This document shows, one piece after another, positions 33,093-46,740 of a stretch of DNA of 64,000 nt; the stretch's first letter is position 1, and each line of letters starts with the position of its first letter. The stretch is from NCBI GenBank assembly GCA_003339415.1, contig PDHQ01000180.1:1-64000 (forward strand), in the 5' to 3' direction. The notes under the pieces were generated by a model. It did no database searches. It saw nothing but the letters and a program-made list of their open reading frames with translations, and was not told the origin of the DNA. A program made the position numbers and the translations under genes. This stretch comes from Ophiocordyceps camponoti-saundersi (nom. inval.) (Eukaryota; Ascomycota; Sordariomycetes; Hypocreales; Ophiocordycipitaceae).

Positions 33093-36000
33093 ATGGAGGT
33101 CTCTCCTCCAGCTGCTCAAGCGCCGCCGTCAAACGGTGTCGCGTCGCCATCTTTCCCGACCATCGAGCCCGAACGCGTCGTGGAACATCTGGCCGCCGTC
33201 TGTGAGATCGCTCTTGGTGCTACGCGGCAGGATCTGGAGCAGCCAGGGAATCTCCTGCACAAAGGTCGTCATGCCGAGACCGTCTCGCGCTGCACACGAT
33301 TTGCCAACGAGGCCCAGAGCGTCCTCTACATCCAAAAGGACATCGCGCCATCGTCTACCTCGTCCGCGCCCGACAACGGTGCCGAATTCGCAGCCCCTGC
33401 AGCCTTTTCTTACACTCTGTCGACCGAACTATCGTCCCTGCCCACGACCGTGGCATCTCTCGTCCTTCTCAAGTCGCCCCAACCCATCGATCCCACCCGA
33501 CCGCTCACGTCGCAAATATTCATCACCAACCTGCCTGGTCCTGCTTCTCTCAACGCCGCTGTGGGAGAACACGGTGCCTCTCTGTCTCCTTGGGAAGTTT
33601 TGCATTCACAGGTTCATCATGCCTTGGTGCCTTACTTCGACGCCAATACCCGAGGCCAACAGTCTGCCAATGGCGCGAGAGGCCGGACCGAAGTCGATGC
33701 CAAAACGGGAATCCCCGTCACAAAGAAGAGACTCAACGACTTGGAGTTGAGCCTGCTTCACCTTCAGCAGAACGTCGACATCCCCGACATCTCCCTGACC
33801 TTTCACCCCATAGTTCAGAACATAATCGAAGAGGCCGACGCACGTCACACAAGGCCTGCCCTCGACTCCATCCCCGCAAACCTGCTACAGGACAGCACGT
33901 TCCTCAACAGACTGCAGGCCAATGTTAACACGTGGATCAAGTCCATTCAGGGCGTCACCAAGATGACCAAAGATCCTTCGCCGGGCGCGAACCAGGAGTT
34001 CAGTACGGCCAGTCAAGAGGTCAACTTTTGGCTCTCTATGGAATCGGCTCTCGAGAGTATCGAGGGTCAACTGAGGAGTGAAGGCGTACTCTTGACTCTA
34101 GAGATCCTGAAGCACGCCAAACGCTTCCAGGCCACTGTGAGCTTCACTGCCGATACCGGTCTCAAGGAGGCCATGGAAAAAGTGCAAAAGTACAACCAAC
34201 TCATGCGCGACTTTCCTCTCGACGAGCTGCTCTCTGCCACATCTCTGCCCAAGGTCCAGGAGGCCATTGCGCAAATATTTGGTCATCTGAACAAGAAGCT
34301 CAGGATATGCCCCTATCCAATTAGACGGGCGCTGCCTCTGGTCGAAGCCATCTCGGCCGACCTCGACGACGTGCTTCGTCGGCTGCTGCCGGGTACCGAG
34401 CTCGTCGACCTCGACTATCATGAGTTCCAAGCCCTAATGCGCACCTGCGACGGCATCTTTAGAGTGTGGGAGGAGAACGTCAAGGAGTTCACCAACGTGG
34501 CCCGCGAGGTCACCCGGCGCCGAAATGAAAAGTTCATCCCCATCAAGATCAATAGAAAGCACTCTGAGCTCGAGTCGCGCATCAAGTACGTCGGTACGTT
34601 CCGTGATAACCACGAGCAACTCCAGCGGACCATCATCAACGTGCTGGGGCCCGGCGCCAAGACGGCGGGCACCTCCGACGGCGTCGCAGCCACCAACGGC
34701 GTCGTCATGGAAGACATGGGCGGCGTCGACGCCGTCGTCGAGGTCAAGCAGGCCTGGGAGGCGCTGCAGCACGTTGACTTGCTAGACGTCTCCGATCAGG
34801 GCAAGGAGCGATGGGTTCGGGCGGAGAACCTATATAATGAGAGGACGACACGGGTGGAGAATTCAATCATCGCCCGGTTGCGTGACCGGCTTGCGACGGC
34901 CAAGACGGCAAACGAGATGTTTCGCGTCTTTTCCAAGTTCAACGCCCTGTTCGTGCGGCCCAAGATCCGAGGCGCCATCCAGGAATATCAGAACCAGTTG
35001 ATGGATCATGTCAAGCAAGCCATCAACGGCCTGCATGAGCGCTTCAAACTGCAGTACGGTCACTCGGAGGCACATGCCATGGCACAGCTCCGCGACCTGC
35101 CGCCCGTCTCCGGAGCCATCATTTGGGCTCGTCAGATCGAGTTTCAGCTAGATGGCTACATGAGAAAGGTCGAGGCTGTCCTCGGGCCGGATTGGCATTT
35201 GCACGCCGAGGGCCATAAGCTTCGCGAAGAGAGCGACCTTTTCAAGCGCAAGCTAAACACTGCCCGCATCTTCGAGGCGTGGCTGGCCGACGTGGGTCGG
35301 CGCAAGATTTCCATCGCTGGCCAGCTCTTCGACATTGCTCGTGTGAGGGCCGCCGGCGGCATCCTCGAGCTGGCCGTCAACTTCGACCCCCAGGTCATTA
35401 CTCTCTTCAAAGAGACGAGGAATCTCGTATGGCAGTCCTACTCGGTGCCCCACGCCGTGGCCACCGTCTCAAAGGACGCCAAGCGGGTGTATCCCTATGC
35501 AGTCAGCCTGATGGAGAGCGTAAGGACCCTCTCGCAGACTCTGCGTCTGGTCTCCGAGATGGGCGAGGAGTCGATGCTACTGAACGGCTACCGCAACGAA
35601 GTCTACAGAATGATTGGCGAGGGCGTTCCGCTCCGTTGGGAGTCCTTTATCAACTCCCACGAGCTCTTCTACGCGGAACAGCGGCAGCCTCGGCCTCTTC
35701 TGCCGGGCGGCTCCGACTTCAGCGTGGCCAAAGGCACCGAGAGCAAACACGGCATGTTCATCCGCAGCTTCGCCGCCGCCGTCTCCGTGCTCCAGGTCAA
35801 GGCCACATCCTTGATTCACATACACGCGACCGTGGAGCTGGCGCTCAAGGAACTGGGGAGCTGCCCCTACGATGCCTCGGCTTTCCAGTCGCGCCTCAAC
35901 ACCATTCAGTCTGCTGTCGACCAGCTGAACCTAGAGCAGTACGTTAATCTCGACTACTGGGTTCGGGGGTTGAACCAGAAGATCCAATCCATCCTGCTGG

Positions 36001-39000
36001 GGCGCCTACACGCCGCTATTCAAGCCTGGATTGCTTCCTTCGAAGACGACACGCCGGACGATGGGCGCCGCACCAAGCCCGCGGACGCGGACAGCATACA
36101 GCATGGTCCGGCCATGAAGCGCCTGGTGCTCGAGCTGGCCATGCGAAACCAGGTCATCTACCTGGACCCCCCCCTGGAGTATGCCAGGGCTAGCTGGATC
36201 CTGCTGCTTCACGACTGGATCGGCATCGTCTGCAACCTGCGCAAAATCAAGGCCGCGAGATATCAGATGAGCCTCGCCGCAACCGTCGCGGACGAGCCGC
36301 GTTTCTCGGACCTGCCTACGGAGTGTGCCGGCATGCTTCATCGTGTTTACATGTCCGTGGAGAAGAAGCTCCAGGAAGTCAGCGCGTACGTCGACAAATG
36401 GCTCCAGTTCCAATCTCTGTGGGACCTTCAGTCGGAGCAGGTGTACGACATGCTGGGTGATCACCTCCCTCGGTGGCTTGAGTGCCTGCAAGATATCCGC
36501 AAGGTCCGCACCACGTTTGATACGCAAGAGGTCAGCCGTTCGTTCGGACACATCACCATCGACTATGATCAGGTTCAGACCAAGGTCAACGCCAAATACG
36601 ACCAGTGGCAACATGAAATTCTGATCAAGTTCGCCAGCCGACTGGGCAACCGCATGCGGGATGTCAACGCCGACATAGAAAAGGCGCGCAAGCACCTCGA
36701 GGGCCAGAGCTCCGACACGTCCTCGACCGCGCAGGCCGTTCAGTTCATCACGGCCGTGCAGAGCTGCAAGCGCAACGTCAAGCTCTGGGCGCCTGAAATT
36801 GACCTGTTTCGTCAGGGGCAGTCGACGCTCGTCCGCCAGCGCTACCACTTCCCGCACGACTGGCTTCACATTGAGCAGATCGACAGCCAGTGGGAGGCGC
36901 TCAAGGAGATACTCGACAAGAAATCTCGCGTCATGGAGGAGCAGTCGGACGCCATGCGAGCCAACATCACCGCGCAGAACAAGCTGGTTAACGAGCGCAT
37001 AGCAGAGATCGTCGCTCAGTGGAACGAGGAGAAGCCGGTTTCGGGCACCATCCAGCCAGACGTTGCTTCGGCCACTCTGACCTCCTTCGAGACCCGCATT
37101 GCCAGCCTGCAGGAAGACTTTTTGCAGGTCGTCAAGGCCAAGGAGGCACTGGACATTCCCGCGTCGCAGGATAGCTCTCTGGAGGCGACGCTGGAAGAGG
37201 TTCGGGACTTTCAGTCCGTCTGGTCAAGTCTGTCGACTATTTGGGCGAGCCTGAACGAGACTCGTGACACCCTCTGGACAGCCGTGCAGCCGCGCAAGGT
37301 ACGCAACAAGGTCGACGACCTCATCAAGAGCACCAAGGAGATGCCCAGCCGGATGAGGCAGTACGCTGCCTTTGAGCACGTCCAAGGCATCCTCCGTGGC
37401 TTTCTCAAGGTCAACCCGATCCTGTCGGACCTCAAGTCGGATGCGATCCGCGAGCGACACTGGCAAAAGATTTACAAGCAGATCAAGCCCCAGAAGCGCT
37501 TCTCTCCGAGTTCTATGACCCTGGGCGACGTCTGGGACCTAAATCTTGTGGCGACCGAGGCTATTGTGAAAGATATTATCGCTCAAGCGCAGGGCGAGAT
37601 GGCGCTCGAGGAGTTTTTGAAGCAGGTCCGCGAAACGTGGCAGAACTACGCGCTGGAAATGGTCAACTATCAGAACAAGTGCCGTCTCATCCGCGGGTGG
37701 GATGAGTTGTTTGCCAAGTGCAGCGAGAACCTCAACTCGCTGCAGGCCATGAAGCACTCTCCCTACTACAAGGAGTTCGAGGAGGATGCCGTGGCTTGGG
37801 AGGACAAGCTGAATCGCGTACACGTTCTGTTCGACGTCTGGATCGACGTTCAACGGCAATGGGTTTATCTCGAGGGCGTCTTTACCGGCAACGCCGACAT
37901 CAAGCATCTGCTACCCATCGAGTCAGGCCGTTTTCAGAACATCAACAGCGAGTTCTTGACTGTCATGAAGAAGGCGAACAAGATGCCATATGTTCTGGAC
38001 GTTCTCAATATCCCCAACGCCCAGAAGTCCCTGGAACGGCTGGCAGAAATGCTCAACAAGATACAGAAGGCCCTGGGAGAGTACCTGGAGAAGGAAAGAG
38101 TTTCGTTCCCTCGTTTCTACTTTGTAGGTGACGAAGACCTTTTGGAGATGATTGGCAACAGCAACGATACACTGCGTATCGCCAAGCACTTCAAGAAAAT
38201 GTTCGCTGGCTTGTCTGGCCTCGTGATGGACGACGAGTCGGTCATCACGGGCTTCACTTCCAAGGAGGGCGAGACGGTCAGATTGAAGAAGGAAATTTCC
38301 CTGGCCAAGACGCCGAGGATCAACGACTGGCTTGCGCTGCTCGAGGGTGGGATGAAGTCTACCCTGGCGGAGCTGCTGGCCGAGGCCGTGAGCCAGTACA
38401 CGCCCATGTTCGACTCCGAAGAGATCGACGGCGCCTCACTGAAGCAGTTCATGGAAGAATACCCCAGCCAAGTCGTGGTCCTGGCCACGCAGGTGGTTTG
38501 GACGACTGCGGTGGAAAAGTCTCTGGCCGACGGTGGCAAGTCTTTGTCGACACTCCTGAAGCGCGAAGTCCAAGTGCTACGCGTCCTCGCCGACACGGTG
38601 CTGGGCGACCTCGACATTATCCTGCGGAAGAAGTGCGAGCAGCTGATCACGGAATGCGTCCATCAACGCGACGCCATCGAGAAGCTCATCAATGCCGGCG
38701 CGGACAGTCCTAATCACTATCTTTGGCAGCTTCAGATGCGATACGTCTACGTGCCGGAGGGAGACTTTTTGAGCCGGCTGCACGTCAGCATGGCCAACGC
38801 CAAGCTCAATTACGGCTTCGAGTACCTGGGCGTCCCGGATCGTCTCGTCCGAACGCCCCTCACCGATCGATGTTTCCTCACCCTGACACAGGCCCTTTGC
38901 CAGCGCTTAGGAGGCTCGCCGTACGGGCCCGCCGGCACGGGCAAGACGGAGTCGGTCAAGGCCCTCGGCATCCAACTCGGCAGGTTCACGCTCGTCTTTT

Positions 39001-42000
39001 GCTGCGACGACACCTTTGATTTTCAGGCTATGGGTCGCATCTTCCTCGGTATCTGCCAGGTCGGCGCCTGGGGCTGTTTCGACGAGTTTAACCGCCTCGA
39101 AGAAAGGATACTGTCGGCCGTGTCGCAGCAGATCCAAAACATCCAGCTCGGCTTGAAGCAGAGCGTCGAGGACGACGCGTCACAGATCGAGCTGGTGGGC
39201 CGCCAGCTGAGCGTCAACGAGAATACGGGCATATTCATCACAATGAATCCTGGCTACGCCGGCCGCTCCAACTTGCCAGACAATCTGAAGAAGCTCTTCC
39301 GCAGCGTGGCCATGTCGAAGCCGGATAAGGAGCTGATCGCCGAGGTTATGCTCTACTCGCAAGGCTTCGGCCAGGCGAAGCAGCTTTCCAAGCAGACGGT
39401 TCCCTTTTTTGAACAGTGCTCCGGCCGGCTCTCGAAGCAGGCACATTACGACTTTGGTCTCCGTGCCTTGAAGAGCGTCTTGGTTAGCTCGGGAGGTCTC
39501 AAGCGTGCTCGTCTCAATGAAGGCAACCTCGGCGGCGAGGAGGTGGTAGAGCCGGAGATTATCGTGCAGAGCATCCGCGAAACCATCGCACCGAAGCTCA
39601 TCAAGGCGGATGTCGAGATCATGAAGGACATCGAGGCCAAGTGTTTCCCTGGCGTCCGATACGTGCCGGCCAATCTGGAAGAGCTGGAAGAGGCCATTCG
39701 CGTCCTCGCCGGCGAGCGGCACCTGGTCGTCACCGACACGTGGATGACCAAGGTTCTGCAGCTATATCAGATCCAGAAGATTCATCACGGCGTCATGATG
39801 GTGGGAAACTCTGGCAGCGGCAAGTCGGCAGCCTGGAGGTTATTGCTCGAGGCACTGCAAAAGGTCGAGGGCGTCGAGGGTGTCTTCCACGTCATCGACT
39901 CCAAGGTAATGTCCAAGGAGGCCCTTTACGGCAACCTGGACTCGACGACGCGCGAGTGGACCGACGGTCTCTTCACCAGCATCCTCCGCAAGATTGTCGA
40001 CAACCTTCGCGGCGAGGACTCGAAGCGGCACTGGATCGTCTTCGACGGTGACGTAGACCCCGAATGGGTCGAGAACCTCAACAGCGTGCTAGACGACAAC
40101 AAGTTGCTGACGCTCCCCAACGGCGAGCGCCTCAGCCTGCCGGCAAACGTCCGGATCATGTTCGAGGTCGAGACGCTCAAGTACGCGACGCTAGCCACTG
40201 TCAGTCGCTGCGGCATGGTGTGGTTCAGCGAGGACACGGTGACGCCGAGCATGCTGGTGTCCAACTATCTCGAGACGCTCAGCAGCGTCCCCTTTGAGGA
40301 TCTGGACGAGGACAGCGTCGCCACAGGGCAGACTCCCGCTAGGATACTGGCCGTCCAGGGCCAGGTGGCCGAGCTGCTGAAAGCGTATCTGGGCGATGAC
40401 TTTGTGGCCAGGGCGCTGGCGCGCGCTCAGGAATACAACCACATCATGGAGTTCACCGTCGCCCGCGTCCTGACGACGCTGTTCTCACTGCTCAACAAGG
40501 CCGTCCGAGACATCATAGAGTACAACGGTCAGCATTCCGACTTTCCCCTGGATCCCGACCAGGTCGAGGCCTTTGTGCCCAAGAAACTGCTGCTCGCCCT
40601 CGTCTGGGCGCTGACGGGCGACTGTCCCCTGACGGACCGCAAGGCCTTTGGCGACGACATCTGCGCGCTCGCCAGTTTCGGATCGCCCCCACTCGACGGC
40701 ACCAGCTCACTTATTGACTTCGACGTCAGCCTTCCCAAGGCCGAGTGGACGCCATGGCAGAACCAGGTGCCTAGCATCGAGGTCAACACGCACTCCATCA
40801 CGCAGACGGACGTGGTCATACCGACGCTGGACACGGTTCGCCACGAGGATGTGCTCTACTCGTGGCTGGCCGAGCATAAGCCTCTCCTGCTCTGCGGCCC
40901 GCCTGGCTCGGGCAAGACGATGACGCTCTTCAGCGCCCTTCGCAAGCTCCCCAACATGGAGGTGGTCGGCCTCAACTTTTCGAGTGCCACGACGCCGGAC
41001 CTGCTCATCAAGACGTTTGAGCAGTACTGCGAGTACAAGAAGACGCTCAACGGCGTCATGCTTTCGCCCACGCAGATCGGCCGCTGGCTCGTCGTCTTCT
41101 GCGACGAGATCAACCTGCCGGCCCCGGACAAGTACGGGACGCAGCGGGCCATCTCCTTCTTGCGGCAGCTGGTCGAGCACAACGGCTTCTGGCGCACTTC
41201 GGACAAGTCGTGGGTGACGCTGGACCGGATCCAGTTTGTCGGGGCCTGTAACCCGCCCACCGACGCCGGGCGGACAGCCCTCGGGGCCAGATTCCTTCGC
41301 CACGCGCCGCTCGTCATGGTCGACTATCCCGGAGAGCTCTCCCTCAACCAGATTTACGGAACCTTCAACTCGGCCGTCCTCAAGGTCATCCCTTCCCTTC
41401 GCGGATACGCAGAGCCGCTGACGCACGCCATGGTCCGCTTCTACCTCGAATCACAGCAACGCTTCACGCCCAAGATCCAGCCTCATTACGTCTACAGCCC
41501 CCGAGAGCTCACGCGCTGGGTCCGGGGCGTGTACGAGGCCATCAAGCCGCTGGAGAGTCTATCGGTCGAGGGCCTGATCCGCGTGTGGGCGCACGAGGCG
41601 CTGCGCCTCTTCCAGGATCGACTGGTGGCCGAGGAGGAACGGACGTGGACGGACGAGGCTGTACGGAGGATCGCGCTGGAGCACTTCCCCAACATCGACG
41701 AGGAGAAGGCGCTGGGCGGCCCCATCCTCTTCTCAAACTGGCTGTCGAGGAATTATGTGCCGGTGGACCGGGAGCAGCTGAGGGAGTTTGTCAAGGCTAG
41801 ACTGAAGACTTTCTGCGAGGAAGAGGTGGACGTGCCCCTGATCCTGTTTAACGACGTGCTTGAGCACGTGCTCCGCATCGATCGCGTCTTCAGGCAGCCG
41901 CAGGGCCATCTTATCCTCATCGGTGTCAGCGGCAGCGGCAAGACGACGCTGTCCCGGTTCGTCGCTTGGATGAACGGTCTCAAGGTGTTCCAGATCAAGG

Positions 42001-45000
42001 TGCATGGCAAGTATTCGGGCGAAGACTTTGACGAGGACCTACGGGACGTGCTGCGGCGGTGCGGCTGCAAGGGCGAGAAGATTTGCTTCATCATGGACGA
42101 GGCCAACGTGCTCGACTCGGGCTTCCTGGAGCGCATGAATACGCTGCTGGCCAACGCCGAGGTGCCTGGCCTGTTCGAGGGCGACGAGTACGCGGCCCTG
42201 ATGACGGCCTGCAAGGAGGGAGCGCAGCGGCAGAACCTGCACCTCGACTCGCCCGAGGAGCTGTACAAGTGGTTCACGCAGCAGATTGTCAACAACCTCC
42301 ACGTCGTCTTCACCATGAATCCGCCTGAGGGCGGCCTTTCGTCCAAGGCGGCGACGAGTCCGGCCCTGTTTAACCGCTGCGTGCTCAACTGGTTCGGCGA
42401 CTGGTCAGACCAGGCGCTGTTCCAGGTCGGTCACGAGCTAACGCAGTCGGTCGACCTCGACCGCAGCAGCTACGAGGCTCCAGACTCGATCCCGGCCGCC
42501 TATCGCGGTCTCAGCATGCCGCCGACGCATCGCGAGGCCGTCATCAACTCCATGGTCTACATACACTATTCGCTGCACCGGTACAACGAGAAGCTCCTCC
42601 GGCAGCAGAAGAAGCTGACATTCCTCACGCCACGCCACTTCCTCGACTTTGTCGGGCAGTTTGTCAAGCTATACAACGAGAAGCGCGAGGACCTGGAGGA
42701 GCAGCAGCGCCATCTCAACGTCGGCCTCGAGAAGCTCAGGGATACGGTGGACAAGGTGCGCGACCTACGGGCCAGCTTGGCGGAGAAGAAGACGCAGCTG
42801 GAGCAAAAGGACGCCGAGGCGAACGAGAAGCTTCAGCGGATGGTGGCGGACCAACGGGAGGCGGAGCAGCGCAGGACAACGTCGCTCGAGATACAGCAGG
42901 CGCTGGAGAAGCAAGAGGCAGAGGTGGCGATGCGAAAGAAGGTGGTGCTCGAGGACCTCGCCAAGGCCGAGCCGGCCGTCGAGGAGGCCAAGGCCAGCGT
43001 CAGCAACATCAAGCGGCAACACCTGACGGAGGTGAGATCGATGGGCAACCCTCCGCAGGGGGTGAGGCTCGCTCTCGACGCCGTCTGCACACTTCTCGGC
43101 CACCGCATCGTCGACTGGAAGGCGGTGCAGGCCGTGGTCCGCAGGGACGACTTTATCGCCAGCATCATCATGTTTGACAACGCCAAGCAGATGACGCGAG
43201 CGCTGAGGAACAAGATGCGCAACGACTTCCTGTCCAACCCGGAGTTTACGTTTGAAAAGGTCAACCGGGCGTCCAAGGCGTGCGGGCCGCTGGTGCAGTG
43301 GGTGGCGGCCCAGGTTAACTACTCGGACATCCTGGACCGGGTCGGCCCCCTGAAGGAGGAGGTCAGCCAGCTGGAGGAGCAGGCGCTGCAGACCAAGGCC
43401 GAGGCCAAGGCGGTGGAGAACAACATCGCGGAGCTCGAGACCAGCATCAACACGTACAAGACGGAGTACGCGGCCCTGATCAGCGAGACGCAGGCGATCA
43501 AGGCGGAGATGTCCAAGGTGCAGTTCAAGGTCGACCGCAGCGTGCGGCTGCTGGACAGCCTGTCGTCGGAGCGGACGCGATGGGAGGAGGGCAGCCGGTC
43601 GTTTGAGACGCAGATCAGTACGCTCGTGGGCGACGTGCTGGTGGCGGCCGCCTTTTTGGCCTACAGCGGCCTCTACGATCAGACGTTCCGCAAGTCGATG
43701 ATGGACGACTGGTGCCACCAGCTTCACCTGTCGGGGATACTGTACAAGTCGCCGAACCCGGTGACGGAGTACCTGTCGAGCGCAGACGAGCGGCTGGGCT
43801 GGCAGGAGAATACGCTGCCGGTGGACGACCTCTGCACGGAGAACGCCATCATCCTGAAGCGCTTCAACCGGTACCCGCTCATCATCGACCCGTCGGGCCG
43901 GGCGACGGAGTTTCTGCAGAGGGAGTGCAAGGAGCGGCGGCTGACGGTGACGAGCTTCCTCGACGACACCTTTACCAAGCAGCTCGAGAGCTCGCTGCGG
44001 TTCGGCAACCCGATCCTGATCCAGGACGCCGAGCACCTGGACCCGATACTCAACCACGTGCTCAACAAGGAGTACCAGCGGACGGGCGGGCGGGTGCTGA
44101 TGCAGCTGGGCAAGCAGGAGATTGACTTTTCGCCGTCGTTCCGGCTCTACCTGTCGACGCGCGACCCGTCGGCGCAGTTCGCGCCCGACATCTGCAGCCG
44201 GGCGACGTTTGTCAACTTTACGGTGACGAAGAGCAGCCTGCAGACGCAGTCGCTCAACGACGTGCTCAAGTCGGAGCGGCCCGACGTGGACGAGCGGCGG
44301 ACGAACCTGATCAAGCTCCAGGGCGAGTTCAAGGTGCACCTCCGGCAGCTGGAGAAGCAGCTGCTGCAGGCGCTCAACGAGTCGCGCGGCAACATCCTGG
44401 ACGACGACAACGTCATCGAGACGCTCGAGACGCTCAAGACGGAGGCGGCCGACATCTCGGCCAAGATGAGCAGCACGGAGGGCGTGATGGCGGAGGTGGA
44501 GGAGATTACGCGGCAGTACGGCGTGGTGGCCAACTCGTGCAGCGCCGTCTTCGCGGTGCTGGACCAGCTGCACTTCTTGAACCACTTTTACCGCTTCTCG
44601 CTGCAATACTTTCTCGACATCTTCCGTACGGTGCTGCACGGCAACGAGAGGCTGGCGGGGGAGAGCAACCACAAGACGCGTCGCGACATGATCGTGCGCG
44701 ACCTGTTCGTCAACACGTTTAAGCGGACGGCGCTGGGCCTGCTGCAAAAGGACCGGATCACGTTGGCGATGCTGCTGGCGCAGGCGTCGCCGTACAAGAT
44801 GGACAAGGCGCTCATGGACGTGGTGCTGGACGGGCGGGTCGAGGGCCGGGACCTGTCGTCGGACCCGGGCGGGCGAGAGGAGGCCTTTGGCCAGGCCGGA
44901 CGGCTGGCGGCGCTCCGGGGCCGGCTCGAGGGCGTGACGGAGGCGGAGTGGGACCGGTTCCTGACGGACGAGCTGGCGGAGAAGTGGGTGCCCAAGGTGT

Positions 45001-46243
45001 GGGCGGAGGGGACGAGCGCGGTGGACGAGGCGCTGACGTCGCTGCTGATGGTCAAGCTGTTCCGGATGGACCGATTCGTGCCGGCGGCGGAGCGGTTCGT
45101 GGGCCAGGTGTTTGGGGCGGAGATGCTGGACTACGTCGAGGACCTGGACGAGACGGTGGGACAGGTGTCGGCGACGCTGCCGGTGGCGCTGGTGTCGAGC
45201 CCGGGCTTCGACGCCAGCTACAAGGTGGACAGCCTGGTTGAGCGGCGGGGGGTCCGGTGCACCAACATCGCCATGGGCTCGAACGAGGGCCTCGCCAGCG
45301 CGGACAAGGCGATCAGCACGGCGGCGCAGACGGGGTCGTGGGTGCTGGTGAAGAATGTGCACCTGGCGCCGACGTGGCTGCAGAGCCTGGAGAAGCGGAT
45401 GGAGGCGCTGAGTCCGCACGGCGACTTTCGTCTGTTCCTGTCGATGGAGTCGAGCCCGCGGATCCCGGTGAACCTGATACGGGCGTCGCGGGTGCTCATG
45501 TACGAGCAGCCGGCCGGGGTGCGGGCCAACATGAAGGACTCGATGTCTACGCTGTCTACGCGGGCGTCGAAGAGCCCGGTGGAGAGGGCGCGGCTGTACC
45601 TGTTGATATCGTTTTTGCACGCGGTTGCGCAGGAGAGGTTGCGATACGCGCCGAGTCTGGGGTGGAAGGGGTTTTGGGAGTTTAACGACAGCGACGTGAG
45701 TCTTTTTTTTTTCTTTCTCTTTCTTTCTTTCTTTCTTGTTTCTTGTCATCAGTACTTTTGATGTGGACAATCGTCTCTGACCGGGCTCAGTATGAATGCT
45801 CGGCCTTTATCGTCGACACCTGGCTCGAGAGGGTGGCGGGCCGTCGCAGCAACATGGCGCCTCACAACATGCCGTGGGAGATGATGAGCTACCTGATCAC
45901 GGAGACGTACGGCGGCAAGATCGACGACGAGGAGGACCTGGAGCTCCTGGGGAAGCTGGTGCGGTCGGTGCTGACGCCGGCGGCCTACGACGCGGACCAC
46001 AAGCTGGTGGAGGCGGGCGCGGACGGGGCGGGCGGGCTCGGGGTGCCGTCGGGGACGAGCGTGCAGGACTTTATGGGGTGGATCCACGAGCTGCCGGAGC
46101 GGGAGCCGCCGACGTACCTGGGGCTGCCGGCGGACGCGGAGAAGCTGTTGCTGGTCGGGCTGGGGCGGAGGCTTGTGGAGGATGTTGGGAGGGTTACGGA
46201 GTTGCTTGATCAGGGGGAGCAGCTTGTTACGGAGGGGGAGTGA
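33093..46243 (+). CDS. ro-1: Cytoplasmic dynein heavy chain
   Basis: Motor subunit that moves nuclei, vesicles and early endosomes toward microtubule minus ends. Two exons: 33093-45695 and 45791-46243, 4,351 residues, about the length of other filamentous-fungal heavy chains. The N-terminal tail and linker fill the first about 1,900 residues. Four P-loops follow in AAA1-AAA4: [10 protein letters not shown] (about 1946, with Walker B GCFDEFNR), [11 protein letters not shown] (about 2238), [11 protein letters not shown] (about 2604) and [11 protein letters not shown] (about 2944). The stalk coiled coil runs about 3190-3490 ([18 protein letters not shown] to the [13 protein letters not shown] return helix), then AAA5-AAA6 and the C-terminal part ending [18 protein letters not shown]...LVTEGE. 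The single 95-nt intron has a GTGAGT donor followed by a long T-rich tract and joins NDSD to [12 protein letters not shown] large antisense frame over the 3' third is a coding shadow. Confidence 0.97.
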
Positions 46244-46740
46244 GGGACAAAAAAGAGAGAGAGAGAGAGAGAGAGAGGAAGTTAATGTACATACATAGAT
46301 TACGTGCCTAATGAGTGAGTGAACGCAAAGGAATCGATGGCGTCGTCTTACATACGCATACTTGAGGTGGGAGAGAGAGAGAGAGTTGGGGGTGGCGACT
46401 TGAGATTTTGTCCCCCTTTATAGACCTATATGTAGAAGTGACGCTGCCAAGATTACAGGTGAGTACATGGCTGGTCATGTGTCCGTGTGTATAAACGATC
46501 CGTACAACGTATAATACGTATATATGTATGCGATCGAAACAGCGACGCCTTCGTATATACATACATTTGCCGTGCATGTACGGATAATCCTACTCTGAGA
46601 CTTGGAGTGGAAGAGATTTCGTGGCTCATCGTCGAGGGTGCCGCTAGTGGGTGGTGGCTGGTGATGATGGACTGGTACTCTATAGAGGTGGTGGTGTGTG
46701 TGTGTGTGTGTCTATTTAACGCCAGAGAGATATAGGGGCG
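46244..46740. other. Dynein 3' flank up to the RIP boundary
   Basis: Ordinary base composition with CpA and TpG present, (GA)n tracts at 46254-46277 and 46372-46385, and a (GT)n tract at 46691-46712. The sequence GGGGC-GGA-GCCCC (46734-46746) can form a small hairpin exactly where composition switches. No gene recognised. Confidence 0.7.

Noticed and set aside
42765..45770. Long open frame (about 1,000 codons) on the minus strand over the dynein 3' third
   Set aside because: It is Arg/His/Leu/Gln-rich, lacks any family resemblance and mirrors the GC-rich third positions of the dynein frame. It is a coding shadow.
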